A DNA stretch of 64,000 nucleotides from Mucilaginibacter sp. SJ (GCF_028993635.1 NZ_CP118631.1:1612001-1676000); one strand, 5' to 3'. Shown: positions 25,873-36,700, counted from the stretch's first letter. The notes: generated by a model from the letters alone, not told the origin. Numbers and translations: made by a program.

Positions 25873-27456
25873 TCATAACCCTTTAATAATATTCCAATCA
25901 ACAACACCAACCTTTTTTGCCCATGCCAGATATTCCGCTTCAAGACCTTTTACTTTATCTGGGTATTTAGCAGCGAGATTATTTATTTCAGAACGATCTG
26001 CCTCCAGATCATATAACTCCCATGGCTCACCAATTTCGGCAACTAATTTCCAGCGGCCTTTTCTTATGGCGCGGCTGCCTTCATGCTCCCAGAATAATGT
26101 GTTATTACCTGCATAAAGTTTTCCTTTAAAGGCATCAATTAAACTGATACCTGCCAATGGTGCTAACTGCCTGCTTTTAAATTGAGCCGGATACGATATA
26201 CCTGCAAGGTCAAGACAGGTGGGCATCAGGTCAATCAAATGACCCAGGCTATTGTTGCTGCTTCCGGCTTTAATATGGCCGGGGTACCAGGCAATAAGCG
26301 GCGTGGCTATGCCCCCCTCGTGAGTATTGCGTTTAAACAACTTAAAAGGTGTATTACTAACGTTGGCCCAGGGTATTTCGTAACTGTCAATTGAATTTAC
26401 AGAGCCGGGAGTTCCGTTCTTTTGTATTACCGTAGGCAAACTTTTAACCTCGTCGGCGCTACCGCCATTATCTGATGCGAAAAGTACAATGGTATTTTTA
26501 TCTTTTCCAAATTGCTTCAGCCTGGCCATGATCTCGCCTATACAGGCATCCATGCGGTAAACCATAGCAGCGTAAATGGCCATGCGGGTATCCCATTTAT
26601 CTTTTTCTTCGGGAGATAGTGAATCCCAAGCCGGGGCGCGTTTATCCCTTGCTGATAGCTGCCACTGTTGTTTGACGATACCTGTTGCCAGCTGTTTTTC
26701 ATAACGCTGTTTCCGTAATACATCCCAGCCTCTAAGATATTGGCCTTTAAACTTTGCAATATCCTGCGGCAACGCCTGAATAGGCCAGTGTGGGGCATTG
26801 TAAGCTACGTACATAAAGAATGGCTTCTGCTGGTCTTTGATCTCCTCCAATGACTTCACAGCGAAATCAGTAATAGCTTGTGTCAAATATTTTGAAGTAT
26901 CGCTTCGGGTGATCTCCTTATCATTCAGCATAAAAGTGATCTTGCTACCATCGTTATATAGCGGTGCCGAGTTAAAATAACTGCTTCCATTGTTCAGCAT
27001 GGTAAATGACTGATCAAACCCACGGTTATAGGCTAATGCAGATTGCTGCAACCCAATATGCCACTTGCCCGAAACGATGGTGTTATAACCAGCCTCATCT
27101 TTAAGCAGCTCGGCAATGGTGGCGCTATGCTCATTCAGGTAACCCTGGTATGCCGGCGAACCTTTGTATTTCACCATGTCACCAACGCCTGCCTGATGCG
27201 GATATAACCCGGTAAGCAATGCTGCGCGTGATGGGCAACATCTGCCGGCATTATAAAACTGGGTCATTTTCAGCCCTTCCCGGGCAAGCCTGTCAATATT
27301 AGGTGTGCTGATCTCCGAACCAAAGCAGCCTATATCAGAAAAGCCCATATCGTCGGCCAAAATAATGACGATATTGGGCTTTTGCTTAGGGGCCTGCCCA
27401 AATACAGGCCCTGTGCAAAATATAACTATCAGTAGGTAGCCAATGTATTTGATCAT
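25873..27456 (-). CDS. Sulfatase, family S1, Cys-type (third sulfatase of locus B)
   Basis: A 527-residue exported sulfatase (signal peptide about 1-20). The N-terminal metal site is PNIVIILADDMGFSDIGCFG (27-46), with the paired Asp; the modification motif is C73-C-P-S-R77, where C73 would be converted to formylglycine; a second metal-binding block is IVLFASDNGG. C-terminal sequence GSRAIRKGRWKLV and the WELYDLEADRSEINNLA tail are typical of the family. It hydrolyses sulfate esters in the periplasm; substrate is not readable. It ends the SusC-led operon, 8 bases after the rhodanese-thioredoxin gene. Confidence 0.92.
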   Translation of the reverse strand: MIKYIGYLLIVIFCTGPVFGQAPKQKPNIVIILADDMGFSDIGCFGSEISTPNIDRLAREGLKMTQFYNAGRCCPSRAALLTGLYPHQAGVGDMVKYKGSPAYQGYLNEHSATIAELLKDEAGYNTIVSGKWHIGLQQSALAYNRGFDQSFTMLNNGSSYFNSAPLYNDGSKITFMLNDKEITRSDTSKYLTQAITDFAVKSLEEIKDQQKPFFMYVAYNAPHWPIQALPQDIAKFKGQYLRGWDVLRKQRYEKQLATGIVKQQWQLSARDKRAPAWDSLSPEEKDKWDTRMAIYAAMVYRMDACIGEIMARLKQFGKDKNTIVLFASDNGGSADEVKSLPTVIQKNGTPGSVNSIDSYEIPWANVSNTPFKLFKRNTHEGGIATPLIAWYPGHIKAGSSNNSLGHLIDLMPTCLDLAGISYPAQFKSRQLAPLAGISLIDAFKGKLYAGNNTLFWEHEGSRAIRKGRWKLVAEIGEPWELYDLEADRSEINNLAAKYPDKVKGLEAEYLAWAKKVGVVDWNIIKGL

Positions 27457-27464
27457 GTTACAGC

Positions 27465-28196
27465 TTATTTATTATTGGCGGCCAATCCGTTTTTGGCCAG
27501 TTCGGTTGTTGCGATAATCTGGGCAGTTGATGAAAAGCCCTGCTTTTTCCAAACTTCCTTACCGTTTTTATACAGTACCAGCGTTGGCAATACATTTACT
27601 TTTAGCTCTTTGGCCAGATTAGTGTTGTCGTAAACTTCAATACTGATAACTTTAGGCGTAAAAGCCGAATTTGCTTTGAGCGAATCCAATACAGGTACCA
27701 GCTTTTTGCAGGCCCCGCAATACCTCGACCCAAAATCAACCAACACTAATTGTGATGAAGCCGCCAGCTCATCAAATTGGGCCCTTGATAATGAAACGCC
27801 TTTTTTGGTTGTAGAAATGATAGGATAACCCGAACCTATCCAATTGGCTAAACCACCGGGTAATTCCTCTACATCCTTAAATCCTTTAGCCCTCAATTCG
27901 CGCGAAAGTACGGTGCTACGGCCATTAGCTATCGAGTATACAAATGTTGGTTTTCCTTTATCCAAACCATCCAGTTTTTGCTGATAGTCTGCCGCTTTTG
28001 CATCAACATTTACTGCACCTTTGATATGATTTTGCGCAAACTCTTCTGCTGAACGGGCATCTAAGATCTGCGGTTCTTTAGCCTGTTTTAGTTTGGCCGC
28101 AAATGCTTCAAGCGATAATAAGGCAGGTGATTGGGCTTTTACTTCACCGGTAAAAATTACCAGCAGGGTCAATAAAGCAATTTTCAGGTTTTTCAT
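27465..28196 (-). CDS. Periplasmic rhodanese-thioredoxin fusion protein
   Basis: A 243-residue exported protein: signal peptide (1-22), a rhodanese domain (about 25-125) and a thioredoxin-like domain (about 135-240). The rhodanese active-site loop reads VYSIANGRS: Ser88 occupies the place of the persulfide-carrying Cys, so classical sulfur transfer is unlikely. The thioredoxin motif is C160-G-A-C163 rather than CGPC, with the cis-Pro loop at NVLPTLVLYK. It lies between two sulfatase genes, 2 bases after the upstream stop, in a tight operon. A role in thiol handling of exported sulfatases or in sulfur sensing is possible but only inferred from position. Confidence 0.85.
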   Translation of the reverse strand: MKNLKIALLTLLVIFTGEVKAQSPALLSLEAFAAKLKQAKEPQILDARSAEEFAQNHIKGAVNVDAKAADYQQKLDGLDKGKPTFVYSIANGRSTVLSRELRAKGFKDVEELPGGLANWIGSGYPIISTTKKGVSLSRAQFDELAASSQLVLVDFGSRYCGACKKLVPVLDSLKANSAFTPKVISIEVYDNTNLAKELKVNVLPTLVLYKNGKEVWKKQGFSSTAQIIATTELAKNGLAANNK

Positions 28197-28198
28197 GA

Positions 28199-30079
28199 TT
28201 AATTATTATTTTCGAGTTTGTGGATCCTTTTGTTGTTGATATCATCGCGATCAATAAAAGGATAGATGTGGTTCTTTTTGGCTTCCGCATCAAACAGATC
28301 TTTCAGCTCTTTCAACTTCTCAGGATATTTTTTGGCGAGGTCAACACGCTCATTAAAATCCTCATTCAGGTTATAAAGCTTCCAAACATCCTTATCGTAA
28401 TTGCGCTCGGGAATGGTTTTCTCTTTCGGGAAGTTCAGCAGGTCCACATTATCCGGGCGGTGTGCAGCCTCGGCCTTCCAGCCATCTTTGTAGATGGAGC
28501 GGGAAGTGAAAATGTAATAGTACTGCTGCGTGTGCAATGTTTTCGCCTGCGCATTGTTGAACGAGCTAAAGAATGACTTACCTTGCAACGTATCCTGCTT
28601 AATACCTTTAACATACTCCGGTAGTTTTAAACCGGCCGCCTCAATAGTGGTCGGGAATACGTCAGATACATGGCTGTACTGCGTACGGACGCCGCCTTTT
28701 TCTGTGATCAGTTTTGGATAATAAACTATCAGCGGGTTATGGGTGCCTCCCTCAGCGTCAGCATCCGATTTCCAGTATTTGAACGGTGTATTTGCTGCCT
28801 GTGCCCAGCCTAAAGGATAGTTGGTTGAAGCCTCTGGCGTACCAATGGTTTCGTAATCGCTTTCGTTCTTTTTAATATAATCAGCCTCGGGTGTGGTTGC
28901 TGCCGAGTTTTTAGGATTGATAACGCCATGTACAGTTCCTTCCTTACTCGCTCCGTTATCCCCTATCATCACAAAAACCAAAGTATTATCAAACTGGCCC
29001 GAAGCTTTCAGATAGCTGATCACGCGGCCAACCTGGTGGTCGATGTAGGTTAAATAGCCTGCATAAACTTCCATGAACCGGGCGTACAGCTTCTTCTGAT
29101 CGGCAGGCAGGCTGTTCCAGGCTTGGATGCGCTCGTTACGTTCGGGTAATTTGGCATAAGCAGGAATGTAACCGGCTTTCTTTTGATTTTCAAAAACCTT
29201 TTGGCGGTAAACATCCCAGCCCTCATCAAACTTGCCTTTATACAGGTCGCTCCATTCATGGCTCACCTGGTGCGGCGCATGGGTAGCTCCCGGTGCATAG
29301 TATAAAAAGAAAGGCTGATCAGGCGCAGCCTTATGAGCAGCGTCGATATAAGCTATGGCCTTGTCAGTGATCTGTTCGTTCAGGTTATGGCCATCAGGTT
29401 TGATGTGGAAATTATCCTCCACCAAATGCGGCGGATTATACTGGTCGGTAGCCGATTCCAGGAAACCGAAGTGATGATCAAAACCTTTACCGGTAGGCCA
29501 TCGATCAAATGGGCCAACGGCTGTAGTGTCCTCATCGGGTGTTACTCCCCATTTACCTACAGCGAAAGTGCTGTATCCATTAGAGCGAAGCGCTTCGGCA
29601 ATGGTACCTTTATCCGGCGGGATGCGGCCATCATAGCCAGGGAAGCCGGCAGCAGTAGAAGCGTGGGCGAAATTGCCCATGTGCACATAATGGTGGTTAC
29701 GCCCGGTTAGTAATGACGACCGCGTTGGCGCACAAATACCTGCCGTGTGGAAGTTGACGTAGCGTAAGCCGTTGTTGGCCAGCGTATCAAAATTTGGCGT
29801 ATTGATCAAACCGCCAAAGGTGCCTGCCGCGCCAAAGCCAACGTCATCAAGCAAAATCCAAACGATGTTTGGCGCGCCTTTTGGCGCTTTGAGTGGTTTA
29901 TTCCACCATTCCTTTGATTCGGCGAGTGTCTTGCCTTCCACGCCTTTATAATTAGCGGGATCAATAGGCGCTATGTTGGCCGGTATTACCTTTACCTGCG
30001 GCAGTTGTGCAAAGGCAGGCACGCTGAACGCAACAGCCATTGCCGACATGGCGGCAATTAGTTGATAAACGGATTTCAT
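28199..30079 (-). CDS. Arylsulfatase, Cys-type (downstream tandem copy)
   Basis: A 626-residue exported sulfatase (signal about 1-24). Metal-binding NIVWILLDDVGFGAAGTFGG (71-90), modification motif C116-A-P-T-R120 followed by SSLLTGRNHH, and the later VMIGDNGASKEGTVHG block with metal-binding Asp-Asn. The CxPTR-SxLLTG-(R)NHH context resembles Pseudomonas-type AtsA, an enzyme used to obtain sulfur from aryl sulfates. It is a close paralogue of the next upstream gene with long identical stretches (for example PFDRWPTGKGFDH, LYNLNEDFNERVDLAKKYPE), so this is a tandem duplication. It overlaps the operon logic SusC-SusD-sulfatases. Confidence 0.94.
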   Translation of the reverse strand: MKSVYQLIAAMSAMAVAFSVPAFAQLPQVKVIPANIAPIDPANYKGVEGKTLAESKEWWNKPLKAPKGAPNIVWILLDDVGFGAAGTFGGLINTPNFDTLANNGLRYVNFHTAGICAPTRSSLLTGRNHHYVHMGNFAHASTAAGFPGYDGRIPPDKGTIAEALRSNGYSTFAVGKWGVTPDEDTTAVGPFDRWPTGKGFDHHFGFLESATDQYNPPHLVEDNFHIKPDGHNLNEQITDKAIAYIDAAHKAAPDQPFFLYYAPGATHAPHQVSHEWSDLYKGKFDEGWDVYRQKVFENQKKAGYIPAYAKLPERNERIQAWNSLPADQKKLYARFMEVYAGYLTYIDHQVGRVISYLKASGQFDNTLVFVMIGDNGASKEGTVHGVINPKNSAATTPEADYIKKNESDYETIGTPEASTNYPLGWAQAANTPFKYWKSDADAEGGTHNPLIVYYPKLITEKGGVRTQYSHVSDVFPTTIEAAGLKLPEYVKGIKQDTLQGKSFFSSFNNAQAKTLHTQQYYYIFTSRSIYKDGWKAEAAHRPDNVDLLNFPKEKTIPERNYDKDVWKLYNLNEDFNERVDLAKKYPEKLKELKDLFDAEAKKNHIYPFIDRDDINNKRIHKLENNN

Positions 30080-30147
30080 AATTGTAAATGTTTATATAAA
30101 GTTTATTAATTAGTTCATAAACAACAATCAACTAACACTGGCAATCA

Positions 30148-30189
30148 AGCTATTAGCTTTGGGCTTTTTGCCTTCTGCTTTTAGCTTTT
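30148..30189. repeat. Degenerate heptamer tandem repeat (6 x 7 bases)
   Basis: Between the tandem arylsulfatase genes, six consecutive 7-base units of the form (A/T/G)GCTTTT run without gaps: AGCTATT, AGCTTTG, GGCTTTT, TGCCTTC, TGCTTTT, AGCTTTT. It ends 10 bases before the stop codon of the upstream sulfatase. Read on the transcribed strand the unit is AAAAGCN. Confidence 0.7.
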
Positions 30190-30199
30190 ATGTCATTGG

Positions 30200-32032
30200 T
30201 TACTTTTTGTAGTTTTTGTGAATACGCTGGTGATACACATCATACCAGTCGATAAACGGATACAGGTTATTTTTTTGAGCTTGTGCCTCAAAAACTGCTT
30301 TCAGCTCCTTTAATTTTTCAGGATATTTTTTGGCGAGGTCAACCCGTTCGTTGAAATCCTCATTCAGGTTGTATAATTCCCAAATATCGTCATCAAAACT
30401 TTTATCAGGTACATTTTGTCCCACTTTAAAATCGCCTAACTCCACATTATCAGGGTGATGTGCTGCTTCGGCCTTCCAGCCATCGCTATAAATCGACCTC
30501 GCCCCAAAAATGTAATAGTGCTGCAATACATGTTTTGATTTTGCTTCGGGATGATCAAACGAATATACCAGTGATGTACCCTGCAAGGTATCCTGCTTAA
30601 TGCCACGGATGTATTCAGGCAATTTAATGCCGGTATATTCCAGTGTGGTAGGTAGTACGTCAATCACATGACCATACTGGGTGCGGATCCCTTTTTCCTT
30701 AATGCCTTTTGGATAATAAACTATCAGTGGGTTACGGGTACCACCTTCAGAGTTGGCATCCTGTTTCCAGTATTTGAATGGCGTATTGGCAGCCTGTGCC
30801 CATCCCAGCGGGTAGTTGGTACTTGCCTGCGGCGTACCGATATCGGTAATGTCCTCAATATTGGTTTTCAGATAAGCATCTTCGGCAACCAATTTGGCCG
30901 AGTTCTTTTTAGGGTTGATTACACCGTGAACCGTACCTTCCTTACTTGCACCATTATCTCCAATGATTACAAATACCAGCGTGTTATCCAGCTGACCGCT
31001 TTGCTTCAGGTGATTGATGAGTCTGCCAACTTCATGATCGGTATAGGTAAGGTATCCGGCATAAACTTCCATGAAACGGGCGTACAATTTCTTCTCAGCA
31101 TCAGGCAATGATTTCCACGCCGGGATGCGTGAGTTACGCTCGGGCAGTTTAGCATATGCCGGGATAATGCCCAATTGTTTTTGTCTTGCAATAACTTTCT
31201 CCCTGAAATCGTCCCAGCCACCGTCAAACTGGCCTTTGTATAGGTCGCTCCATTCGGCAGCAACCTGGTGCGGCGAATGGGTAGCACCCGGCGCGTAGTA
31301 TAAAAAGAATGGCTTATCAGGCGCAACCTTATGCTGGCGTGTAAGGTAGAAAATAGCTTTATCGGTGATCTGATCTGTAAGGTGACGGCCGTCGGGCGTT
31401 ACGTGTGCATTGTCCTCAACCAAATCGGGTTTATACTGATCTGTAGCTGATCCTAAAAATCCGAAAAAATGGTCAAAGCCCTTGCCTGTAGGCCAGCGGT
31501 CGAACGGACCGGCATCGGTTGCATCTTCATCGGGTGTAAGCCCATATTTACCTACCGCGAAGGTGTTGTAGCCATTCTCGCGCAAAATCTCGGCAATGGT
31601 TCCCTTATCAGATGGAATGCGGCCATCATAACCCGGAAACCCTGCCGATAAAGTTACATGCGAAAAGCCCCCCTCATGAACATAATGATGGTTACGCCCG
31701 GTCAATAAAGCCGAACGCGTTGGCGCGCAGATCCCCGCAGTGTGAAAATTGGTATAACGCAAGCCATTATTAGCCAGCGTATCAAAATTGGGGGTTTTGA
31801 TAATGCCGCCAAAGGTGCTTGTAGCGCCAAAGCCAACGTCATCCAAAATGATCCATAATACGTTTGGCGCGCCGGTGGGCGCTTTATGAGGTTCCGGCCA
31901 CCACTCCTTCGACTCATCAAGCGTTTTGCCCACCGTACCGCCAAATACCGGCGTTTGTCCGTTTTGTGCTTTGGCTGTAAATGCTACGAGCAAGCCAAGC
32001 GAAAGGAACAATGTTATTTTTTTTGTTTTCAT
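30200..32032 (-). CDS. Arylsulfatase, Cys-type (upstream tandem copy)
   Basis: I choose the start at 32032 (MKTKKITLFLSLGLL), giving 610 residues with a normal signal peptide ending AKA-Q; the frame is open upstream to 32131, but this would overlap the SusD stop. The modification motif is C102-A-P-T-R106 in this numbering, followed by SALLTGRNHH; the metal-binding VLWIILDDVGFGATSTFGG and VIIGDNGASKEGTVHG blocks are intact. It is paralogous to the sulfatase at 28199. It is the first enzyme after SusC-SusD in the operon, and would act in the periplasm on imported or diffusing sulfate esters. Confidence 0.93.
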   Translation of the reverse strand: MKTKKITLFLSLGLLVAFTAKAQNGQTPVFGGTVGKTLDESKEWWPEPHKAPTGAPNVLWIILDDVGFGATSTFGGIIKTPNFDTLANNGLRYTNFHTAGICAPTRSALLTGRNHHYVHEGGFSHVTLSAGFPGYDGRIPSDKGTIAEILRENGYNTFAVGKYGLTPDEDATDAGPFDRWPTGKGFDHFFGFLGSATDQYKPDLVEDNAHVTPDGRHLTDQITDKAIFYLTRQHKVAPDKPFFLYYAPGATHSPHQVAAEWSDLYKGQFDGGWDDFREKVIARQKQLGIIPAYAKLPERNSRIPAWKSLPDAEKKLYARFMEVYAGYLTYTDHEVGRLINHLKQSGQLDNTLVFVIIGDNGASKEGTVHGVINPKKNSAKLVAEDAYLKTNIEDITDIGTPQASTNYPLGWAQAANTPFKYWKQDANSEGGTRNPLIVYYPKGIKEKGIRTQYGHVIDVLPTTLEYTGIKLPEYIRGIKQDTLQGTSLVYSFDHPEAKSKHVLQHYYIFGARSIYSDGWKAEAAHHPDNVELGDFKVGQNVPDKSFDDDIWELYNLNEDFNERVDLAKKYPEKLKELKAVFEAQAQKNNLYPFIDWYDVYHQRIHKNYKK

Positions 32033-32121
32033 CTGTAAAAAGTTTATTCGGCATAGCTGGAGCGAAACTTTACGCCCCAGCGGCCATTTTCTTTGGTTAA
32101 TATGTGTAATGATAATTGAGA

Positions 32122-33675
32122 TTATTGCCACCCCGGATTTTGCGTAAGCTTACCATTACTGTTGTCAATTTCCTGCTGTGGTATAGGGAACAGGTAAAAT
32201 TTGCCTGCCGCGCCTTTGCTCACATTGGTTTTGCCAACCTTCAACAAGCTTGCTTCAAGGATACCCTTACCAGATGCATCCCGCTCGCGGATCAGATCAA
32301 ACCAGCGCTGGTATTCAAACACAAATTCCAGTCTGCGTTCTAAATAAACCGCGTTACGGAATGAAGCCTGATCGAGGCCGGCAAGATCATCAAGCCCGGC
32401 ACGTTTCCTCACGCGGTTAATGGATGCATAAGCTTTGGCTGTTGGCCCATTGAGTTCATTTTCAGCTTCAGCATGGATCAGCAACACTTCTGAAAAGCGG
32501 ATGATAGATACATTAGCGCCTGACTCTGCCTCGTTAGATGCCACGCTTGGATCGTAATATTTATTAAAGAATGGAATAGAGTCATTAGGAATAGTGGCGT
32601 CATTAAGCTTACCATACCAAAGATTGGTGGTAGGGCTTTGAAAGTGTGTTACAAAGCTCACCCGTTTACGTTTATCATTAGCCGGATACAGCTTATAAAT
32701 ACTGAAAAACTTATCTACACCGCCGGGTTTGGTTGCATCGGGCACCGAATAAAACACTACCTGATCGGCATAACTGCCCACCATCCCCGGGATCCCGTTC
32801 AATATTGATCGCGGTGCCTGGTTGTTACCCTGCCCTTGCGAGTTTGATTTAAACTGCGCGGAAAAAATATGCTCCTTGCCATTTTCGGTTGCAGGTAAAA
32901 ATACATCGGCATAATTGGCAAACAAATCGTATCCGTAAGGCCCGTTAATTACCGCTTCGGCTTGCGTAACGGCTTTATCCCATTTACGTTCGGTAAGGTA
33001 AACTTTAGCTAATAAGGAATAAGCGGCGCCTGCGGTAGCCCTGCCTACATCGGCACCGGTGTAGTTATTCGGCAAATCGGCAGCGGCGTTAGTTAAATCG
33101 GTTTCTATCTGGGCATAAACCGTAGCCGCTGCTGTTCTTGGCACCTGCAAATCAGACAGGTTAATGGATGTTTGATCGTGTAGAACCAAAGGCACATCGC
33201 CATAAAGCCTTACCAGGTTAAAGTAATACAGTGCCCTTAAAAACTTCGCTTCGGCAACAAGCCTTTTGTTTAGCGTAGCATCAAATTTGATATCGGGAAT
33301 GGTATCTATAGCGATATTAGCTTTTTTGATAGCTGCATAATGCTGCTGCCAGATCTGTAGGATCCGCAATCCTGATGCAGAATGGCCTAATACCGACTGT
33401 GATCGTACGTCGGCATTGGTAGCACCGGGTCCTGGTCCTTCATCATCAGCCATAAAATTCATACCCGTGTTAAAAAGGGTGTTATAAGGTGTTTGTACCG
33501 CGTTTGCACCGGCATTAAGCAGGGAGTAAGCCGCGGTAACTGCCGCCACAGCATCGGCCTGGGTTTTATAAAACTGACTTGCCGGGATAAACGACCGCGG
33601 GTCTTCCTTGAGCTTGGCGCACGAAGCAGCTGCAAGTACCAGTATAATGAGGTATATAATATTTTTCGTCTTCAT
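32122..33675 (-). CDS. SusD/RagB family outer-membrane lipoprotein (locus B)
   Basis: A 517-residue protein from the chosen start at 33675 (MKTKNIIYLIILVLAAASC), whose lipobox AASC puts the acylated Cys at residue 19; the frame extends five codons further upstream with no benefit. SusD hallmarks are the FYKTQADAVAAVTAAYSLL N-terminus, the GRATAGAAYSLLAKVYLTERKWDKA block and the LIHAEAENELNG and LERRLEFVFEYQRWFDLIRER C-terminal blocks. It lies 25 bases behind SusC and upstream of the sulfatases, so its ligand may be a sulfated molecule. Confidence 0.95.
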   Translation of the reverse strand: MKTKNIIYLIILVLAAASCAKLKEDPRSFIPASQFYKTQADAVAAVTAAYSLLNAGANAVQTPYNTLFNTGMNFMADDEGPGPGATNADVRSQSVLGHSASGLRILQIWQQHYAAIKKANIAIDTIPDIKFDATLNKRLVAEAKFLRALYYFNLVRLYGDVPLVLHDQTSINLSDLQVPRTAAATVYAQIETDLTNAAADLPNNYTGADVGRATAGAAYSLLAKVYLTERKWDKAVTQAEAVINGPYGYDLFANYADVFLPATENGKEHIFSAQFKSNSQGQGNNQAPRSILNGIPGMVGSYADQVVFYSVPDATKPGGVDKFFSIYKLYPANDKRKRVSFVTHFQSPTTNLWYGKLNDATIPNDSIPFFNKYYDPSVASNEAESGANVSIIRFSEVLLIHAEAENELNGPTAKAYASINRVRKRAGLDDLAGLDQASFRNAVYLERRLEFVFEYQRWFDLIRERDASGKGILEASLLKVGKTNVSKGAAGKFYLFPIPQQEIDNSNGKLTQNPGWQ

Positions 33676-33700
33676 ATCTAAAAAAATCAAGGTTTAGCCG

Positions 33701-36700
33701 TTACAGAGTAAGCCCTATGCCAACTATTACAGATTTATTGTTCGGGTAAGCACCATTATCAACTCCGGAGGTAATGGCCGATTGCTCGTTGCTGCTCACT
33801 TCAGGATCATAACCGGTGTATTTAGTCCAGGTTGCAAGGTTCTGGGCACTCAGGTAGATCCTGACCTTTTTGATAGGCGACCTGGAAAGTACGGATTGCG
33901 GAAAAGTGTAACCAAAACCAAGGCTTTTAAGGCGCAGGTATGAACCGTTTTCAACAAACCTATCCGATATAGTTGGCGCAGGGTCCTGGTAAGCACTGTG
34001 CACATCGGTATTGGTGTTAGTTGGTGTCCAACGGTTTAATAATGTAGTAGTAGCGTTGGTATAACCGGTACCTAATTCCAAAACACCTCTTTGCTGATTG
34101 TAGATTTTGTTGCCGTATGATCCCTGTAAGAAAACACTCAGGTCAAAACCTTTATAAGCGAACGTATTCGTAATGCCTCCAGTAAACTTAGGCTGAGCGT
34201 TACCAAGGATCACCCTATCGCCGGTTTGTGTTATTTTACCATCACCATTAATGTCCTGGTAATTTTGACCACCCGGAGCGGTATTGGCCGCAGGGGTAAG
34301 TACCGGTCCGCCGGCCTGGATCAGGCCATTGGTTTTGTAACCAATAAATGAACCAATAGGTTCGCCAACTTTAATGATGGATGGCAGCGACGAATCGGGG
34401 ATGAACTGGTTAACACCATTACCGCCAAGACTTAGCACCTTGTTACGGTTAAGCGCAAATACCAGGTTGGTGTTCCAAACAAAACTACCAACGATGTTGC
34501 GTGAGTTAATACCCAACTCAAAACCTTTATTCTGTACCGAGCCCACATTTTCATATTGCTGCGGGTTGGTAATAGCGGTATTGGTAATGATAGTTAAACC
34601 ACTTGTTGCCGGTAATGGCAGGTACAACAACAGGTTGGTGGTTTTCTTATAATAAACATCGGCTGTTACAGTAACCCTGTCTTTAAACAAACCGAGGTCG
34701 AAGCCAAAATCATATTGGCTTGTTTTCTCCCAGGTCAGGTTGGGGTTGTACAAACTATTGGGTGCGAAACCGGCAACTGTAGAGTTACCAAAATTATAAC
34801 GATAATAACCTAACTGCGAGTACGACTGGTAAGCAGGGATATCGCTGTTACCGGTTTGACCGGCACTCAACCTCAGTTTTAATTGGCTGATGGCAGTTAC
34901 ATTTTTCAGAAAATCTTCGCTTGAGGCATTCCAGGCTATAGCTGCTGAAGGGAATGATGCCCATTGATGTCCGGGCGCAAACTTCGACGAGCCATCAGCA
35001 CGCAGGGTTAAGGTTAACAGATATTTGCTGTTAAAACCATAGTTTATCCTGCCCAAATATGATTTTAAAGCCCAGGTATTGGACGATGATGATGGTGCGA
35101 TTGCAAAACCACTGCCCGATACCGAAGTTACACTGCCCGAACCGAGATTATTGAAAGTATCATAATCGCTCACAAAACCTGATGAGCCGTTAATAGAGCC
35201 CTCGGCTTTAAACTGTTGCTGAGTGAAACCGGCTAATACATTTAATGAATGCTTCCCAAACTTTTTGTTGTAGGTAAGCGTATTTTCGTTAAGCCAGTTG
35301 AACGAGTTTAATGTACCAACCTCGCCAAGGCCCGAATAGCCCGAACCCTCGTAAACGGTAGAAGGCAGGTAGCGGTTTTGCTTATTGTCGATGATATCCA
35401 CACCGGCTAATACCCTTGCGGTAAGGTTTTCGGTGATCTTATAATCGCCTGCTATATTTCCTAAAATGCGGCTTGTAGTAGTTGTATTGGTTTGGTTATA
35501 CAGCGTATTAATTGGGTTTCCGTAAGTGCCCTCAAATACGTTTTTGATAAAGAATGATCCATCCGCATTGTAAACCGGAGTGGTAGGCGTCATCAGCAAA
35601 ATGGCAGGCACCACACCTTGAGGGGCAATTTGCGCGGTGGTACGGCTACCAGTTATAAATGAAGAGATCTTGAACTTATCGTTATAATCATGCTCTACAT
35701 TCACCCTGCCTGCGTAACGCTCAAAGTTGGTGTTTTGCAAGATCCCGTCCTGTTTAAAGTAGTTACCTGAAAAGGCAAGCCTTGTACGCTCAGTACCTGA
35801 AAATATCGAAAGGCTATGATTTTGCGAAGTCCCTTTACGGAAGGCGGCACCTTGCCAGTCAGTATTGGCATTATATGGGTTTAGCTGCGCTTCTGTTTGG
35901 GCGGTTTTACCGGTGTTTACCAAAGCATCGTTACGCAAAGCTTCCCATTGAGGGGTGTTAAGCAGCGACAAAGTTTTAATTACTTCCTGCTTGCCATAGC
36001 TGCCATCATAATTTATAGATGACACGCCAGCTTTACCTTTTTTAGTGGTGATGATAATTACACCATTAGCACCACGCGTACCATAAATAGCTGTGGCCGA
36101 AGCATCTTTCAAAACCTCAATGCTTTCAATATCCGAAGTGCTGATAGATGCCAGCGGATTGATCTTAGGTCCGTTGGTTACGCCCGCATCGGTAAGCGAG
36201 TTGCTGTTTGAAGTAGGGAAACCATCGATAATATACAATGGTTCGGCAACAGCATTGATAGAGTTTACACCGCGGATCTGCACGGTTACGCCTGCTCCCG
36301 GTTGCCCGGTGGCCTGTGTAACCTGGATGCCCGAAACAGAGCCCTGCAAGGCCCTGTCGAGCGAAGGGACCGGCTGCTTCAAAGCAAGCGCGGGTACCGA
36401 TGCTACCGAACCGGTGATATCCTTACGTTTTTGCGACCCGTAGCCCACCACAACCACCTGGTTTAGCTGAGTTTGAGCGTCTTTAAGTTTAATTTCAACC
36501 GGGCTGCCATCGGCAATAAACTCTTTCTTTTCGTAGCCGGTGAAGGTTATGATGAGCTTATAAGGAAATTTCTGGCCGGTTATAAAGCTAAATTTGCCTT
36601 CAATATCGGTTGAAACTACGTGCGTGGTACCCTGAATCTTAACCACAGCACCCGGCAATGGTTCGCGGGTTGTACTATCAATTACACGACCAACTAAATG

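Noticed and set aside
30148..30189. CRISPR-like repeat array
   Set aside because: Units are only 7 bases, degenerate and without spacers; no cas genes in the window.
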